In this document: in pieces, positions 1 through 8,037 of the stretch
Position numbering within the stretch: position 1 is the first letter of the stretch
How the letters are laid out: each line of letters opens with the position of its first letter
Assembly (NCBI RefSeq): GCF_000427095.1
Contig: NC_021487.1
Span: forward strand, 2,649,233-2,713,232
Length of the DNA stretch: 64,000 nucleotides
Source: Chthonomonas calidirosea T49
GTDB taxonomy: Bacteria; Armatimonadota; Chthonomonadetes; Chthonomonadales; Chthonomonadaceae
Direction: 5' to 3'
Program-made: the position numbers and the translations under genes
The notes under the pieces: model-generated
Seen by the model: the letters and a program-made list of their open reading frames with translations, nothing else
The model's database searches: none
What the model was told of the DNA's origin: nothing

Positions 1-433
1 GCTCAAAGAGCCGCGAAAGCAACGGCCCAGCGGCACCCACGCTTTGTGCGGTGCGCAGCGCTTCTCGCACTTGACCTAAGATCTGCGCTTCGCCGATCAC
101 CATCGAGTCGAGGCTGCAGGCTACGCGCAGGAGGTGATGAACAGCCTCCTCCTCCATTTTGCGGTAGAGGAGCGAGGCGAACTCTGTGGCGGGCACGTTG
201 TGAAATCGTGAGATATGGGTGATGAGCTCTTCACAAAGCTGGGCAGGAGAAACCGATCCGACCGCATAGACCTCTACGCGATTGCATGTAGAAAGGATGA
301 CACACTCTTGAACCGAAGAGGCCGTGCTGAGCGCTTTAAATGCAGCGGGAAGCGCATGTTTTTGGTAGCTTAGCCGTTCTCGCAGAGCGAGAGGAGCGCT
401 TTGATGATTCATACCCACGAGAACGATGGGCAT
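1..433 (-). CDS. hemA: Glutamyl-tRNA reductase, N-terminal part (cut by window edge)
   Basis: First committed step of C5 tetrapyrrole synthesis: NADPH reduction of glutamyl-tRNA(Glu) to glutamate-1-semialdehyde in the cytoplasm. Only the first ~144 residues are in the window. They contain the N-terminal GMNHQSAP motif, the catalytic cysteine in STCNRVEVY (Cys50) and the GEAQILGQV motif, all diagnostic of the GluTR catalytic domain. The ATG at 433-431 shares one base with the stop of the upstream precorrin-2 dehydrogenase (TGATG), so the two are probably translationally coupled in one rex-led operon. The NADPH and dimerisation domains lie outside the window. Confidence 0.95.
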   Translation of the reverse strand, partial: MPIVLVGMNHQSAPLALRERLSYQKHALPAAFKALSTASSVQECVILSTCNRVEVYAVGSVSPAQLCEELITHISRFHNVPATEFASLLYRKMEEEAVHHLLRVACSLDSMVIGEAQILGQVREALRTAQSVGAAGPLLSRLFE

Positions 434-1104
434 CACTGTTGTCCCTCTTTTGGTAACGGCTGATGAAGAAGATAGTTTAAAACGGCACGCGCCTCCTGTT
501 CTGGGTCAAGCCCTGCCCGGATCATCGCTAGGAGCTTTGGGGTTTGCGCATGGAGCCGTTCTAGCGCCTCTTGGCGAAGCGGTGAGTTGGCAGGGGTGGC
601 GGAGAGAATCTCATTGCGCAGTTTTCCAAGAAGTTGTAAAAGCTTTTCATACTCGGTGCCGTAGCGTTCGGCGAGCTCGTCGGCAATTTGTGCTGCCAGT
701 TTCGGCTGCTGGCCACCTGTGCCAACGCAAAGGCACAAGTCGCCACGACGCACCACGGAGGGAACGATAAAATGGCCTTGCTCCGGAGCGTCTGCGACGT
801 TCACCAAAAGGTTTCGCTCCTTGGCGCTTCTGGCCACCCACTCGTTAAGGGCACGTTCGTTTGTAGCGGCAAAAACCAACATGGCATCGTCCAGATGAGC
901 AGGTTGAAAGGGTTCCATCCGCAACTCAATGCAACCCATAGCGGCCCACTGTTGAAGTCGTTCTGTTGCCGTAAGGCATACCACGCGCACCCGCGCGTGG
1001 GCATCGAGCAGCCCACTTACACGGCGTTCTGCTACAGGCCCTCCGCCGATGACAACGCACAGCTGGTCGCTAATATCCAGCAAAATCGGATAGAACGGTC
1101 TCAA
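433..1104 (-). CDS. Precorrin-2 dehydrogenase / sirohydrochlorin ferrochelatase (siroheme synthase N-domain)
   Basis: 223 residues, matching the CysG N-terminal/Met8/SirC family, which oxidises precorrin-2 with NAD+ to sirohydrochlorin and in some members inserts iron to give siroheme. The N-terminus has the Rossmann motif VVIGGGPVAERRV (residues ~17-29), followed by the typical GHFIVPSVVRRGDL segment. No methyltransferase domain is present, so this is the stand-alone form. The start is a TTG at 1104-1102 overlapping the rex stop (TTGA), and the stop overlaps the hemA start. Linkage to hemA supports a role in siroheme/tetrapyrrole branching. Whether it also chelates iron cannot be read from sequence. 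Confidence 0.9.
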   Translation of the reverse strand: MRPFYPILLDISDQLCVVIGGGPVAERRVSGLLDAHARVRVVCLTATERLQQWAAMGCIELRMEPFQPAHLDDAMLVFAATNERALNEWVARSAKERNLLVNVADAPEQGHFIVPSVVRRGDLCLCVGTGGQQPKLAAQIADELAERYGTEYEKLLQLLGKLRNEILSATPANSPLRQEALERLHAQTPKLLAMIRAGLDPEQEARAVLNYLLHQPLPKEGQQ

Positions 1105-1943
1105 TTTTCAATAGGTGCCTCTGTTGGGTCAGGGACTTCGGGTTCTTCGGCTGCTGCGGCATAGGTGGTCAAAGCCGTGGGATGGGGTTCTGCTAGGGCT
1201 CCTTGGTGATGGCCGTTTTGTTGTCTTTCGCGCTCTTCTTCTTCGGAGAGATGGTAGGAGAGCACGGCGAGCTCTTGGATGAAGGAGACATTGCGCACGT
1301 AGACCCCGTCAGGCACACGCAACAGAACGGGCGCGAAGTTAAGAATGGCGCGGATGCCGGCGTCTACCAAGCGTTCGCAAACGTCCTGTGCGGCGCTGGC
1401 CGGAACGGCTAGAATGGCAATGCGGGCTTTGAGAGAGCTATTTAGCTCTTTCAGGCGCGCAATATCCTGTATGATAAGGTTCCATAGAGGCCGCCCTATT
1501 TTGCCGTAGTTGTTGTCGAACACGGCCACAAGCTCGAATTGATGCTCCTTTAACCCCGGATAACCCACTAAAGCCGAACCCAAGTTCCCCGCCCCAATAA
1601 GAATAACAGGTTTAGGTCTATCTATTTTTAGGATACGTGTAATACGCTGGCGCAGTTCAGGCACGTTATAGCCAACGCCCGGTTTTCCGAACTCTCCAAA
1701 GTAGGAGAGGTCTTTACGGAACTGAGCGGCATTGATACCTGTTTGGCGTTCCACTTCACTCGAGGAGACGGTTTCGATGTGCGCCTGATCCAGGTCATGA
1801 AGCAGGCGTAGATAGGTGGCTAACCGCTCCAGGGTGGGAACGGGCACTCTGCTATTAGGAACTTGTGTCAAGGTTTCCACCTCATTCGTGTGGTCGAACC
1901 CCGGCATCGTTGCGCGAGACAAAACGTGGTTTTCGTCTTCCAT
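1101..1943 (-). CDS. rex: Redox-sensing transcriptional repressor Rex
   Basis: NADH/NAD+-sensing DNA-binding repressor. The winged helix includes QFRKDLSYFGEFGKPGVGY (residues 74-92) and the NAD-binding Rossmann fold carries GAGNLGSAL (117-125). At 280 residues it is longer than usual Rex (~210). There is a ~30-residue N-terminal leader before the conserved VPVPTLERL and a ~45-residue low-complexity acidic, Ala-rich tail. A strong promoter places the start site almost at the ATG of 1943, so the long N-terminus is plausible although no Shine-Dalgarno is seen. A Rex-type palindrome just upstream suggests autoregulation, and the downstream tetrapyrrole genes would then be NADH-responsive. Confidence 0.95.
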   Translation of the reverse strand: MEDENHVLSRATMPGFDHTNEVETLTQVPNSRVPVPTLERLATYLRLLHDLDQAHIETVSSSEVERQTGINAAQFRKDLSYFGEFGKPGVGYNVPELRQRITRILKIDRPKPVILIGAGNLGSALVGYPGLKEHQFELVAVFDNNYGKIGRPLWNLIIQDIARLKELNSSLKARIAILAVPASAAQDVCERLVDAGIRAILNFAPVLLRVPDGVYVRNVSFIQELAVLSYHLSEEEERERQQNGHHQGALAEPHPTALTTYAAAAEEPEVPDPTEAPIEN

Positions 1944-1980
1944 CGAAGGGCAGTATACCCCTTGCGAGTAGAGCCGTCAA
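1944..1980 (-). promoter_or_regulatory. Sigma70-type promoter of rex operon, leaderless
   Basis: Minus-strand TTGACG (1980-1975), 17-base spacer, TATACT (1957-1952). Only 8 bases separate the -10 from the rex ATG at 1943, so transcription would begin at or within a base or two of the start codon. Confidence 0.8.
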
Positions 1981-1985
1981 TTGGT

Positions 1986-2003
1986 TTGTGAAACAATGCG
2001 CAA
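1986..2003. promoter_or_regulatory. Putative Rex operator
   Basis: TTGTGA-AACAAT-GCGCAA: an 18-base site with the spacing of the known Rex box (TTGTGA-N6-TCACAA). One half-site is perfect and the other is 4/6. It lies directly upstream of the rex -35 element. Confidence 0.65.
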
Positions 2004-2383
2004 TCTCTCCGTTAAGCCTTTCCATGCCTGCTAATAGGGTTTTAGGGCCTCTAGGTTATTCCATATTTTTTACCGGTGAACGCGAACGGTAACGTGTTGA
2101 TTGTGGACAGAGTGCCGATTCTCAAAAAAATTTTTTGCACACTCCTCCTTAAAAGCTCCTTAATATTCCTTTTGGTATAACTTGCTTGGAGCAAGAGCGA
2201 AGTTTGCGAGGGGAATGGAAATGTGCTGTAAACGTGGTACAATGCTAACTGTATCGTTTCCAGCACTTTCTCGATCAACGTCGATCTACCCGATCGATGC
2301 CGCTCTTTGTTCCTCACCAAAATCCACTTTGTGTCTGAACTCCACAAGGGTTCAGTCCAGCAAAACGGAAGGAGAAAGTCGGT
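2004..2383. other. Intergenic region between rex and pseudopilin
   Basis: 380 bases without a credible gene. It holds an extended -10 element on the plus strand (TGGTACAAT, 2235-2243) about 140 bases before the pseudopilin ATG, and an AAGGAG-type ribosome site near 2367-2374. The long minus-strand open frame through here has no codon or family signal. No riboswitch was recognised. Confidence 0.5.
2235..2243 (+). promoter_or_regulatory. Extended -10 promoter element of pseudopilin gene
   Basis: TGGTACAAT matches the TGn-TAtAAT extended -10 pattern. No good -35 was seen, as is common for extended -10 promoters. Confidence 0.4.
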
Positions 2384-3274
2384 ATGCAAGGAAAGAAGAA
2401 GGGTTTTACCCTCATTGAGCTTCTCGTAGTTATCGCCATTATCGCCATTCTCGCGGCGATACTCTTCCCCGTATTTGCGCAAGCGCGCGAAAAGGCATGT
2501 CAGATCTCCTGTTTGTCCAATACAAAACAGGAGATCCTCGGCCTGCTGATGTACGTGCAGGACTACGATGAGACCTGGCCGCGAAACGACGACTGCGCAA
2601 ACGGGGGTACGGTGCCTTTGCCAGGGGCGCCCTCTACGGCCATAGGGTGTAATGGACCTTACGGAGACCGAATCAACCACTACAAATGGTGGTGGTGGAC
2701 CTATCCCTACACTAAGAACAACCAGATCATGTTCTGTCCAAGTCGCACTTACGATCAGCCAAGCTGGTTGTACGATGCCGAGATTTTCGGTGCTGGTTAC
2801 GGACTTAACCTCGCCATTACCGGAAGTCTGAACACGTACGGAAATCCTAACCGCTATGGCGCGTTTCGCGATTCATGGACGGGTGGCAAGTTGGCCGGTC
2901 TGAACTCGCCGGCTGAAGCCATGTTGACGATGGAGACAAACTACCCTGCTGTTGGCTCTTATGATGTTGGGAACGGCACTCACCTCATCGCTTATCCAGA
3001 GGCGACGCGCGAATACTGGGCGAAGCTGATCTTTCCACCGGATGGCAACCCAAGTAATCCGGTAAACAAAAAGTTCGCCCCACATAACGACGGATTCAAC
3101 ATCGGCTACTGTGATGGCCATGCAAAATGGATGAAGGCCACGGCGTTCCTCGGCATGTGTCCCACTTCAGCTCAATATGGTGGAATGCCGATTCCTAATT
3201 ACGAGAACATGGCCTATTACACCACGCAGCAACCTTCGTGGACGCAGCCTTGGCCGTTGTGGAACCTCTACTAA
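2384..3274 (+). CDS. Pseudopilin-like protein with H-X9-DG domain (DUF1559 type)
   Basis: 296 residues. It starts with a class III prepilin signal: short basic leader, peptidase site after Gly7, then [16 protein letters not shown] and Glu12 (the +5 glutamate). After the hydrophobic helix comes a Trp/Tyr-rich globular part and, near the C-terminus, a textbook H-X9-DG motif ([12 protein letters not shown]). Such proteins are greatly expanded in Armatimonadota and Planctomycetota. They are presumed to be processed by PilD-like peptidase and displayed on the cell envelope, but their function is not established. AAGGAG at 2370 fixes the start. A small lipoprotein gene follows after 14 bases and is probably co-transcribed. 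Confidence 0.9.
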   Translation: MQGKKKGFTLIELLVVIAIIAILAAILFPVFAQAREKACQISCLSNTKQEILGLLMYVQDYDETWPRNDDCANGGTVPLPGAPSTAIGCNGPYGDRINHYKWWWWTYPYTKNNQIMFCPSRTYDQPSWLYDAEIFGAGYGLNLAITGSLNTYGNPNRYGAFRDSWTGGKLAGLNSPAEAMLTMETNYPAVGSYDVGNGTHLIAYPEATREYWAKLIFPPDGNPSNPVNKKFAPHNDGFNIGYCDGHAKWMKATAFLGMCPTSAQYGGMPIPNYENMAYYTTQQPSWTQPWPLWNLY

Positions 3275-3288
3275 GTTGTGAGGACGAG

Positions 3289-3507
3289 ATGAAGCGACTC
3301 AGCATCTTCTTTATGTTCCTCCTGCTTATGACGGTAGGGCTAGCAGGATGCTCCTCGCAACCTTCGGAAAAGCCCTCTCCAAACCATCCGGTGAGCGAAT
3401 CGGAAAAGGTACATCAGCAAGAGCAACAGATGGACCAAAGCGCCGGACAGACTATGCAATCACAACCTCCCGCTCCTGAACCGAACGCAGCCACCAGCGG
3501 CGACTGA
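3289..3507 (+). CDS. Small lipoprotein, unknown function
   Basis: 72 residues. It has a type II signal peptide with lipobox LAGC (Cys21), then a Ser/Pro/Gln-rich, low-complexity hydrophilic tail lacking any recognised domain. The ATG at 3289 is preferred over the in-frame GTG/ATG options further upstream because translation from there begins directly with a proper signal peptide and a GAGGA ribosome site sits upstream. It lies 14 bases after the pseudopilin and shares its transcript, ending at the hairpin at 3523. Possibly an accessory of the pseudopilin; function unknown. Confidence 0.7.
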   Translation: MKRLSIFFMFLLLMTVGLAGCSSQPSEKPSPNHPVSESEKVHQQEQQMDQSAGQTMQSQPPAPEPNAATSGD

Positions 3508-3522
3508 TGGGGTAGGCTATCC

Positions 3523-3562
3523 AGCAAAGTAGGGCGAAGCAACTGCTTCGCCCTACTTTGCT
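3523..3562. terminator. Bidirectional terminator shared by convergent genes
   Basis: Perfect 19-base inverted repeat (3523-3541 / 3544-3562, two-base centre). The right arm contains the stop codon and last codons of the convergent GH5 gene. Short T-tracts lie only partly on either side, but stem strength and position argue for termination of both transcripts. Confidence 0.75.
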
Positions 3563-4824
3563 TTAAGCGCCTGTTGAAGCGCCATTGTGAGAGAAGTATT
3601 CTCCTCGAGGTTCGCTGTTTTCACCTGATCCATTTTGGCGATCAGCGCCGACTCGCTATCCCGATAGGGATCGAGCGGCTGCGCTATGGGATGGGTATTA
3701 TGATATAGTCCCCACATGGAGGTGTCTCCATTTCGCATGGTCACTTTGTAGGTCCAGAGCGACCACGAGATCTGTTGGGCATTTAGCATTTGTGCCCATG
3801 TGACCAAGGTTTGAGGCGTGCCATGTGGCTCTAGATTGAACTCGCCGAGGTAGAAGGGGGTTTTTCGTTGTTGATAGATAGTTTGTTCTACGTTCGCGAT
3901 GAGCCCTCGGAGCGCGTTCAAATGATCTTGGGCGGATTTTGCTTGGAACTGGTAGGAGTGAGCGCTAAGCACAGCGTTTGTCCAGCCAAGCACATTAGGA
4001 TAGGGCATATTGGACAGCCCAGTGTAGCCATCTTCGAAAAAGAGGAGATGCCGTTTGTCTACAGAACGTATGGCCTGGTAGAGGCGGTCTTCCGCGAGGT
4101 AGATCATGGCCGTATTAGGAGCCCCCATCGGCTCGTTCAGCAGGTCGTAACCCGCTATTTCGGGGCGATCACGATAGCGTGCGGCGATGTTTCGCCAGAG
4201 GTTCTCGGCTCTCTCCAGATAGCTAGGGTCGTAAAAAAAGCGGTTGCGCCCCTCTTCCCCCGTGTGGTGATCGCGACTTTGGCGACCTGGTGCGCCATGC
4301 ATGTCCAAAACGACGTAGAGGCCGTATTTGCCTGCCCATTCAACGGCCTTATCCAACCAAAGCCAAGGGTTTGATTCCTCTTCAAACAGATCGTGGAGGA
4401 AGGGAAGGCGTACGCAGTTGAAGCCGATATCACGAATGCGCCTGAAATCCTCCTCTGTTATCCAGTGATCGCGCCAGGCGGCCATCAGACGAAGCTTACT
4501 TGCTTTGCTCAAGCGTGTTTGTAGAACGTTCCACAAAGAAACGTGATCGCGAATTGGAGGTAGATCGCTGCCGGAGGGCGGTTCGGTAATAAACGGCAAC
4601 ATCCACATCTCCTCGACGAGCCACCCTCCGAGGTTAATGCCTTGAAGAACAACAGGGTTTCCCTTTTCGTCTACGATCTGCGTGCCGAGTGTCCGCAGCC
4701 AAGGCATAGTAGAGGCGCTCTCACGGTGCGGTGTTGCTGCCAATGAGGGCGCGTCCTTGGTGCTATAACAGGCAGCTGCAAGCAGTCCACAGCCATTTGC
4801 TAACAAGTGACGCCGGGAGATCAT
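3553..4824 (-). CDS. Exported glycoside hydrolase family 5 (cellulase-type)
   Basis: 423 residues. It has an N-terminal export signal with a Tat-like SRRHLL and a possible lipobox (AAAC), then a GH5 (beta/alpha)8 barrel. Visible motifs are QGINLGGWLVEE (61-72), VRLPF (138-142), acid/base Glu231 in LLNEP, His289 in SAHSY and nucleophile Glu328 in YLGEFN. GH5 enzymes cleave beta-1,4-glucans, mannans or related glycans by a retaining mechanism, and the exact substrate cannot be assigned here. The start codon overlaps the stop of the upstream GH99-like gene (ATGA), giving a two-gene polysaccharide-degradation operon. Confidence 0.9.
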   Translation of the reverse strand: MISRRHLLANGCGLLAAACYSTKDAPSLAATPHRESASTMPWLRTLGTQIVDEKGNPVVLQGINLGGWLVEEMWMLPFITEPPSGSDLPPIRDHVSLWNVLQTRLSKASKLRLMAAWRDHWITEEDFRRIRDIGFNCVRLPFLHDLFEEESNPWLWLDKAVEWAGKYGLYVVLDMHGAPGRQSRDHHTGEEGRNRFFYDPSYLERAENLWRNIAARYRDRPEIAGYDLLNEPMGAPNTAMIYLAEDRLYQAIRSVDKRHLLFFEDGYTGLSNMPYPNVLGWTNAVLSAHSYQFQAKSAQDHLNALRGLIANVEQTIYQQRKTPFYLGEFNLEPHGTPQTLVTWAQMLNAQQISWSLWTYKVTMRNGDTSMWGLYHNTHPIAQPLDPYRDSESALIAKMDQVKTANLEENTSLTMALQQALKAK

Positions 4825-6704
4825 CTCTTTGAAGCCACCTCTCTACGCTCATCTATAAAGCGATAGTTGAAGCGCCCATCAGGAGCGCTGTCGCCTTCAT
4901 ACCAAAAGTTAATAATGTTCTCATTGCCGCCTATCGGTACGTTATCTACCCAATGAAAATCGAACGTGGTTTTCTGTAGATTCGTCAATCCGAGAATACT
5001 TCTTGGCACGATAACCATCAGCTCATTGCCTCTAGCACGGTAGGCAATGCGCCACACTTTCCCGGTGCGCAGACTCTGGATGGTCGTAACAGTAGGACTA
5101 AGCACTTTATGATTCACCACAAAGTCGTAGCCGTGCCAGCCGGTTTTGGGGTTTTGGTCGCTATCAATCAGCAATTGCATCCAGTTGGGATCCGTATAAG
5201 GGCTTAGTTTTTCTCGCGTGCGGGCATAAAAGTAGATGTTTTTTGCATCACAGGCTACTTTCGCTTCGATGATATCGTTACGGCCGGAGTTGTCCACATA
5301 GTAGTTGGTGCCCCATCCGGGCCAATCGCGGTGCATGGTGTTGCCGATGAAGTTAAGAAAATCCGGCGAGATATTTTGCCATGCCTCGAAATCGCCAAGG
5401 GGGACGGTATGGAAGCCATGTGCAATCGGTATAGGGCGTACCCCTTTGTATCGGCGAATGTTTTCCACTAGTTGCATGTAGTAGTCATCGCCGAAGCCGC
5501 CTTTCATCGGCATGATATCTCGGCTAAACTCTTCATTGTACTCGTCCACAAAGTAGAATGTGCCCTGTGGTGCTGGTTTGCCTAGAAAATGGAGCGAAGG
5601 GCCTGGTGAGGGAAAAGCCATCGCGGTCCACTCGTTCCAGCCCGTGACAAATACAAACAACGGATCTACTTGCAGGGCGCGATCCCACTGCTCTTGGAAA
5701 TAGATCCCCTTGTTCACGTCGGCAGCGATGTCCTGGTCGTTTAGAGGGGGCTCGTAGCCTCCATGGTCCGGTGCCCCATGGTAGCTTCTACCGATATCGT
5801 TTACGGGGTGGCTAGCCACGGCAACGGGCAGCTCTTCGGGAGCGTTAGGATCGGTATGCCAGCCCCAGCGCTGTGGATAGTTGTCAATCCACTGCCACTT
5901 GTCCTGGCCTGGATCCCATGCCCATGAATAGCGCCAGGTAAAGAAGTCGCGGATTTTGGGATCGAGCGGTGAGCCATCATCCATTTTTGCGTTCTTATCG
6001 CCAAGGATAAGCGGTTTGCCTTGCCAATAGAACCAGAGGTCTGGGAAGAGGTTACGAGAGTAGAAGTCGTTATAAAGCTTCGTAACGGTGTAGCCACCCC
6101 GAGAGTGGGTAACGAAGGCGAACTGCGGGGTGGGATTACCCTGCAGGCGCATCTGTTCTGCAACGGCCATGATCTGAAGGTAGACCGGTTGATAAGTTAG
6201 TGCATTGGTTATATCAAAGAGGATCACATCAACGCCGGCCTCTTCAAGCATCTGCAGGTTATGTCGTATCACCCAAGGGTCATCGGCCATATAGTAGCCT
6301 ACAGCCGGCTCTCCCCACCAGTAGACCGCATAAGGTTGCCAGCCCTGCGGTTTCGTGAGAGGATCTCCATGAAGTTCTCGGATGATCTCTGTGTTGTCAT
6401 GTAGGTTGCGGGGCTCGTCGTAGGTGGCATGGCCGCCGGCATCGTAACGTGCCAACATGCCTTGCGTGATGAAATAAAAGATGCCGACAAAGCGGCGGCG
6501 GGGCGGATGGGTATCGGTTGCTGTTGGTAGCTTTCTGCCAAGTGCATCCACGCCTACCCATGTATCGAATGCGAGGTCGCGAACGCCGGGCGCCTGCGGC
6601 ACGGGGACATCGGGAGGAGTAGGTTTTTGTTGAGCCTTGGTGGGTTTTACAAAGGAGATGAGAAGCAACAAGGCTCCCACAAGAGCTCGTAGACAACGGG
6701 ACAT
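4821..6704 (-). CDS. Secreted GH99/71-like putative glycosidase with C-terminal CBM9-like domain
   Basis: 627 residues from the ATG at 6704, chosen because AAAGGAG lies 9 bases upstream and the product then begins with a clear signal peptide ending at AQ. The open frame runs 64 codons further upstream without ribosome site. The central region (GIFYFITQG, VYWWGEPAVGYY, GVDVILFDITNA, FVFVTGWNEWTA) resembles endo-alpha-mannanase-like GH99/71 barrels. The last ~150 residues (IYFYARTREKLSPY, DSDQNPKTGWHGYDF) resemble the CBM9/DOMON fold used to bind sugars. It overlaps the GH5 gene by 4 bases. Family assignment is from motif memory and is moderate. Confidence 0.7.
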   Translation of the reverse strand: MSRCLRALVGALLLLISFVKPTKAQQKPTPPDVPVPQAPGVRDLAFDTWVGVDALGRKLPTATDTHPPRRRFVGIFYFITQGMLARYDAGGHATYDEPRNLHDNTEIIRELHGDPLTKPQGWQPYAVYWWGEPAVGYYMADDPWVIRHNLQMLEEAGVDVILFDITNALTYQPVYLQIMAVAEQMRLQGNPTPQFAFVTHSRGGYTVTKLYNDFYSRNLFPDLWFYWQGKPLILGDKNAKMDDGSPLDPKIRDFFTWRYSWAWDPGQDKWQWIDNYPQRWGWHTDPNAPEELPVAVASHPVNDIGRSYHGAPDHGGYEPPLNDQDIAADVNKGIYFQEQWDRALQVDPLFVFVTGWNEWTAMAFPSPGPSLHFLGKPAPQGTFYFVDEYNEEFSRDIMPMKGGFGDDYYMQLVENIRRYKGVRPIPIAHGFHTVPLGDFEAWQNISPDFLNFIGNTMHRDWPGWGTNYYVDNSGRNDIIEAKVACDAKNIYFYARTREKLSPYTDPNWMQLLIDSDQNPKTGWHGYDFVVNHKVLSPTVTTIQSLRTGKVWRIAYRARGNELMVIVPRSILGLTNLQKTTFDFHWVDNVPIGGNENIINFWYEGDSAPDGRFNYRFIDERREVASKR

Positions 6705-6893
6705 GAGGGAATCTCCTTTCGAGGAAGAGTGCTTTGCTGGATAAATTGAGGAAAAAGGGCGAACTTTCCTGCCTGTTGCTTCGGATAGGGGAACGTTTTT
6801 CTGAGAAGGAATCTGTTTTGTAAAAAGCAAAATGGCAACTGCGATCTTCAAGTCATCGCAGAAAATGTGCCTTCCATGTCTGCTTCGGAACAA

Positions 6894-6925
6894 CAAGGGA
6901 GTATCTTTGCGAAGATACTCCCTTG
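6894..6925 (-). terminator. Intrinsic terminator-like hairpin
   Basis: 14-base perfect stem (6894-6907 / 6912-6925) with a 4-base loop. On the minus strand it is followed by a T-rich TTGTTGTTCC, consistent with termination of the leftward genes at 7017-7741. Confidence 0.6.
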
Positions 6926-6982
6926 TTTATGTCAAGCATCTCTGCTTCGTTGGCTATGTTGGCAGAGGAGATAGGGCGGGGT

Positions 6983-7015
6983 GCCTGTCTGCCTGCTGAG
7001 CAGAGGCAGGTAGGC
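6983..7015 (-). terminator. Imperfect hairpin directly after stop codon
   Basis: GC-rich imperfect inverted repeat (GCCTGTCTGCC... / ...GGCAGGTAGGC) beginning one base past the TAA at 7017-7019. It may cooperate with the stem at 6894. No T-run follows. Confidence 0.35.
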
Positions 7016-7016
7016 C

Positions 7017-7220
7017 TTAGCTCTCTTCTTGTATGGAGCGCGGGGTTTCCGATATCTCCTCGGTCTGCCAGTTATCGCAGTCGAATCGGCGGCAATGCAG
7101 CATTCGCCGGCTTGTGCCGTTTTCCATCTCCACCGTAGCGATGGAGGCGTAGCGGCAAGATAAGCAGAGCGACGGTTCGAGAAGTCGAACGATCTTTAAG
7201 CGTGTATCCTCATTTTTCAT
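7017..7220 (-). CDS. Small protein with four clustered cysteines, unknown
   Basis: 67 residues from the ATG at 7220; an ATG three codons earlier abuts the GAGG ribosome site, so it is less likely. Two C-rich pairs (CLSC and, ~25 residues on, C-X4-C in HCRRFDC) could bind zinc or an Fe-S cluster. The C-terminus is acidic. It lies downstream of the STAS-like gene on the same strand (86-base gap) and just before a hairpin, as expected for the last gene of a transcript. No family recognised. Confidence 0.55.
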   Translation of the reverse strand: MKNEDTRLKIVRLLEPSLCLSCRYASIATVEMENGTSRRMLHCRRFDCDNWQTEEISETPRSIQEES

Positions 7221-7306
7221 AGAGTGCATCCTCGGTATTCATCTGTCGGTCGGTGGCCTGTGTTTGGCGTGCCCTATCTGTTGGACGAAATAAGTTCTGC
7301 GTTCGT

Positions 7307-7741
7307 TCAGACGGGCTGAAGACCTCTCTCGTTATCGGGTGTCATTAGGTGCGCGCGCACCACAACACTCTGTCCGCATTGGCTTCGCCCGCGCAGATGG
7401 CAGATAGCCTCCTCTTCGGTAAGCGCCCACTGCAGGCGTTGTCTTCGTAGTGCAGAGGCGATGCGAACGTGTTCCCTGTTGCCCACAACTTCGAGACGTC
7501 CGTAATGAGCGGCGAGACGTTCTCCTAGCGTTTCGAAGGCGTGCCACCAGGCTAAGTCGAGCAAAGGAAGACGATGTGCTTTAGCGAGGTTGATCACGAC
7601 CTCGAAGTGAGCAGTGAGCAAGAGGTAGTTGATAGCCTCTGCCAACTGCTGCTGAATGCCTTCATTCCATTCGCCCTCCAGTGTGAGCACGGGTATGCCG
7701 CTATGCAGATAAAGGTGTAGCTTGCACGACGTGTTTTCCAT
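7307..7741 (-). CDS. STAS-like (anti-sigma-factor-antagonist fold) protein
   Basis: 144 residues. Alternating strands and helices (LHLYLHSGIPVLTLEGEW, FEVVINLAKAHRLPLLDLAWW, LEVVGNREHVRIASAL) follow the STAS pattern. The usual phosphorylatable Ser after the second strand is not obvious: 'INLAKAHRLPLLDLAW' stands where 'DLSGVxFIDSSG' would be expected. It could be a degenerate STAS used as a binding module. GAGG lies 7 bases before the ATG. The small Cys protein follows downstream. No sigma or anti-sigma gene is adjacent. Assignment is tentative. Confidence 0.5.
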   Translation of the reverse strand: MENTSCKLHLYLHSGIPVLTLEGEWNEGIQQQLAEAINYLLLTAHFEVVINLAKAHRLPLLDLAWWHAFETLGERLAAHYGRLEVVGNREHVRIASALRRQRLQWALTEEEAICHLRGRSQCGQSVVVRAHLMTPDNERGLQPV

Positions 7742-7930
7742 GGGTTCCTCAAAAGCTCTCTACCGAGAACGTTTGGCTTCATTATCGGCAGGAGCGCTTG
7801 AGAAAAGGAGGGGAAAGAGAGAACTTGGCATTCCGCTCGCTCTTTTCCTCAGGAACCACCGTTCCCAGTCTCGTTATTCCATATTTCCACCTGAAATTTA
7901 CCATAAGAAAGTTTGACGGGCAGTGGGGAA

Positions 7931-7949
7931 GGAGGTGCGAATCGCCTCC
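7931..7949 (+). other. Hairpin in leader of GxGYxYP gene
   Basis: GGAGGTG-CGAAT-CGCCTCC can form a 7-bp stem in the ~300-base region upstream of the GTG at 8038. No known riboswitch matched. Otherwise that stretch (7742-8037) shows no gene and no clear promoter. Confidence 0.3.
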
Positions 7950-8037
7950 GGCAGGAATTCTCGGATTTTTCCAGAAAGTGTAACTCCTGTAAGGGCGCCA
8001 TTCATCGCGCCCCAAATCTCATCTTGAGGAGGTTTAG

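Larger units (their letters stand above)
6705..7016. other. Intergenic region with two hairpins
   Basis: 312 bases between the GH99-like gene and the small Cys protein. It contains two terminator-like hairpins (6894-6925, 6983-7015), annotated separately. No convincing -35/-10 pair for the leftward glycosidase operon was found. Confidence 0.5.

Noticed and set aside
2051..2680. 209-codon minus-strand frame over the pseudopilin 5' region
   Set aside because: Runs antisense to a clear pseudopilin gene and its promoter; composition and lack of ribosome site give no support.
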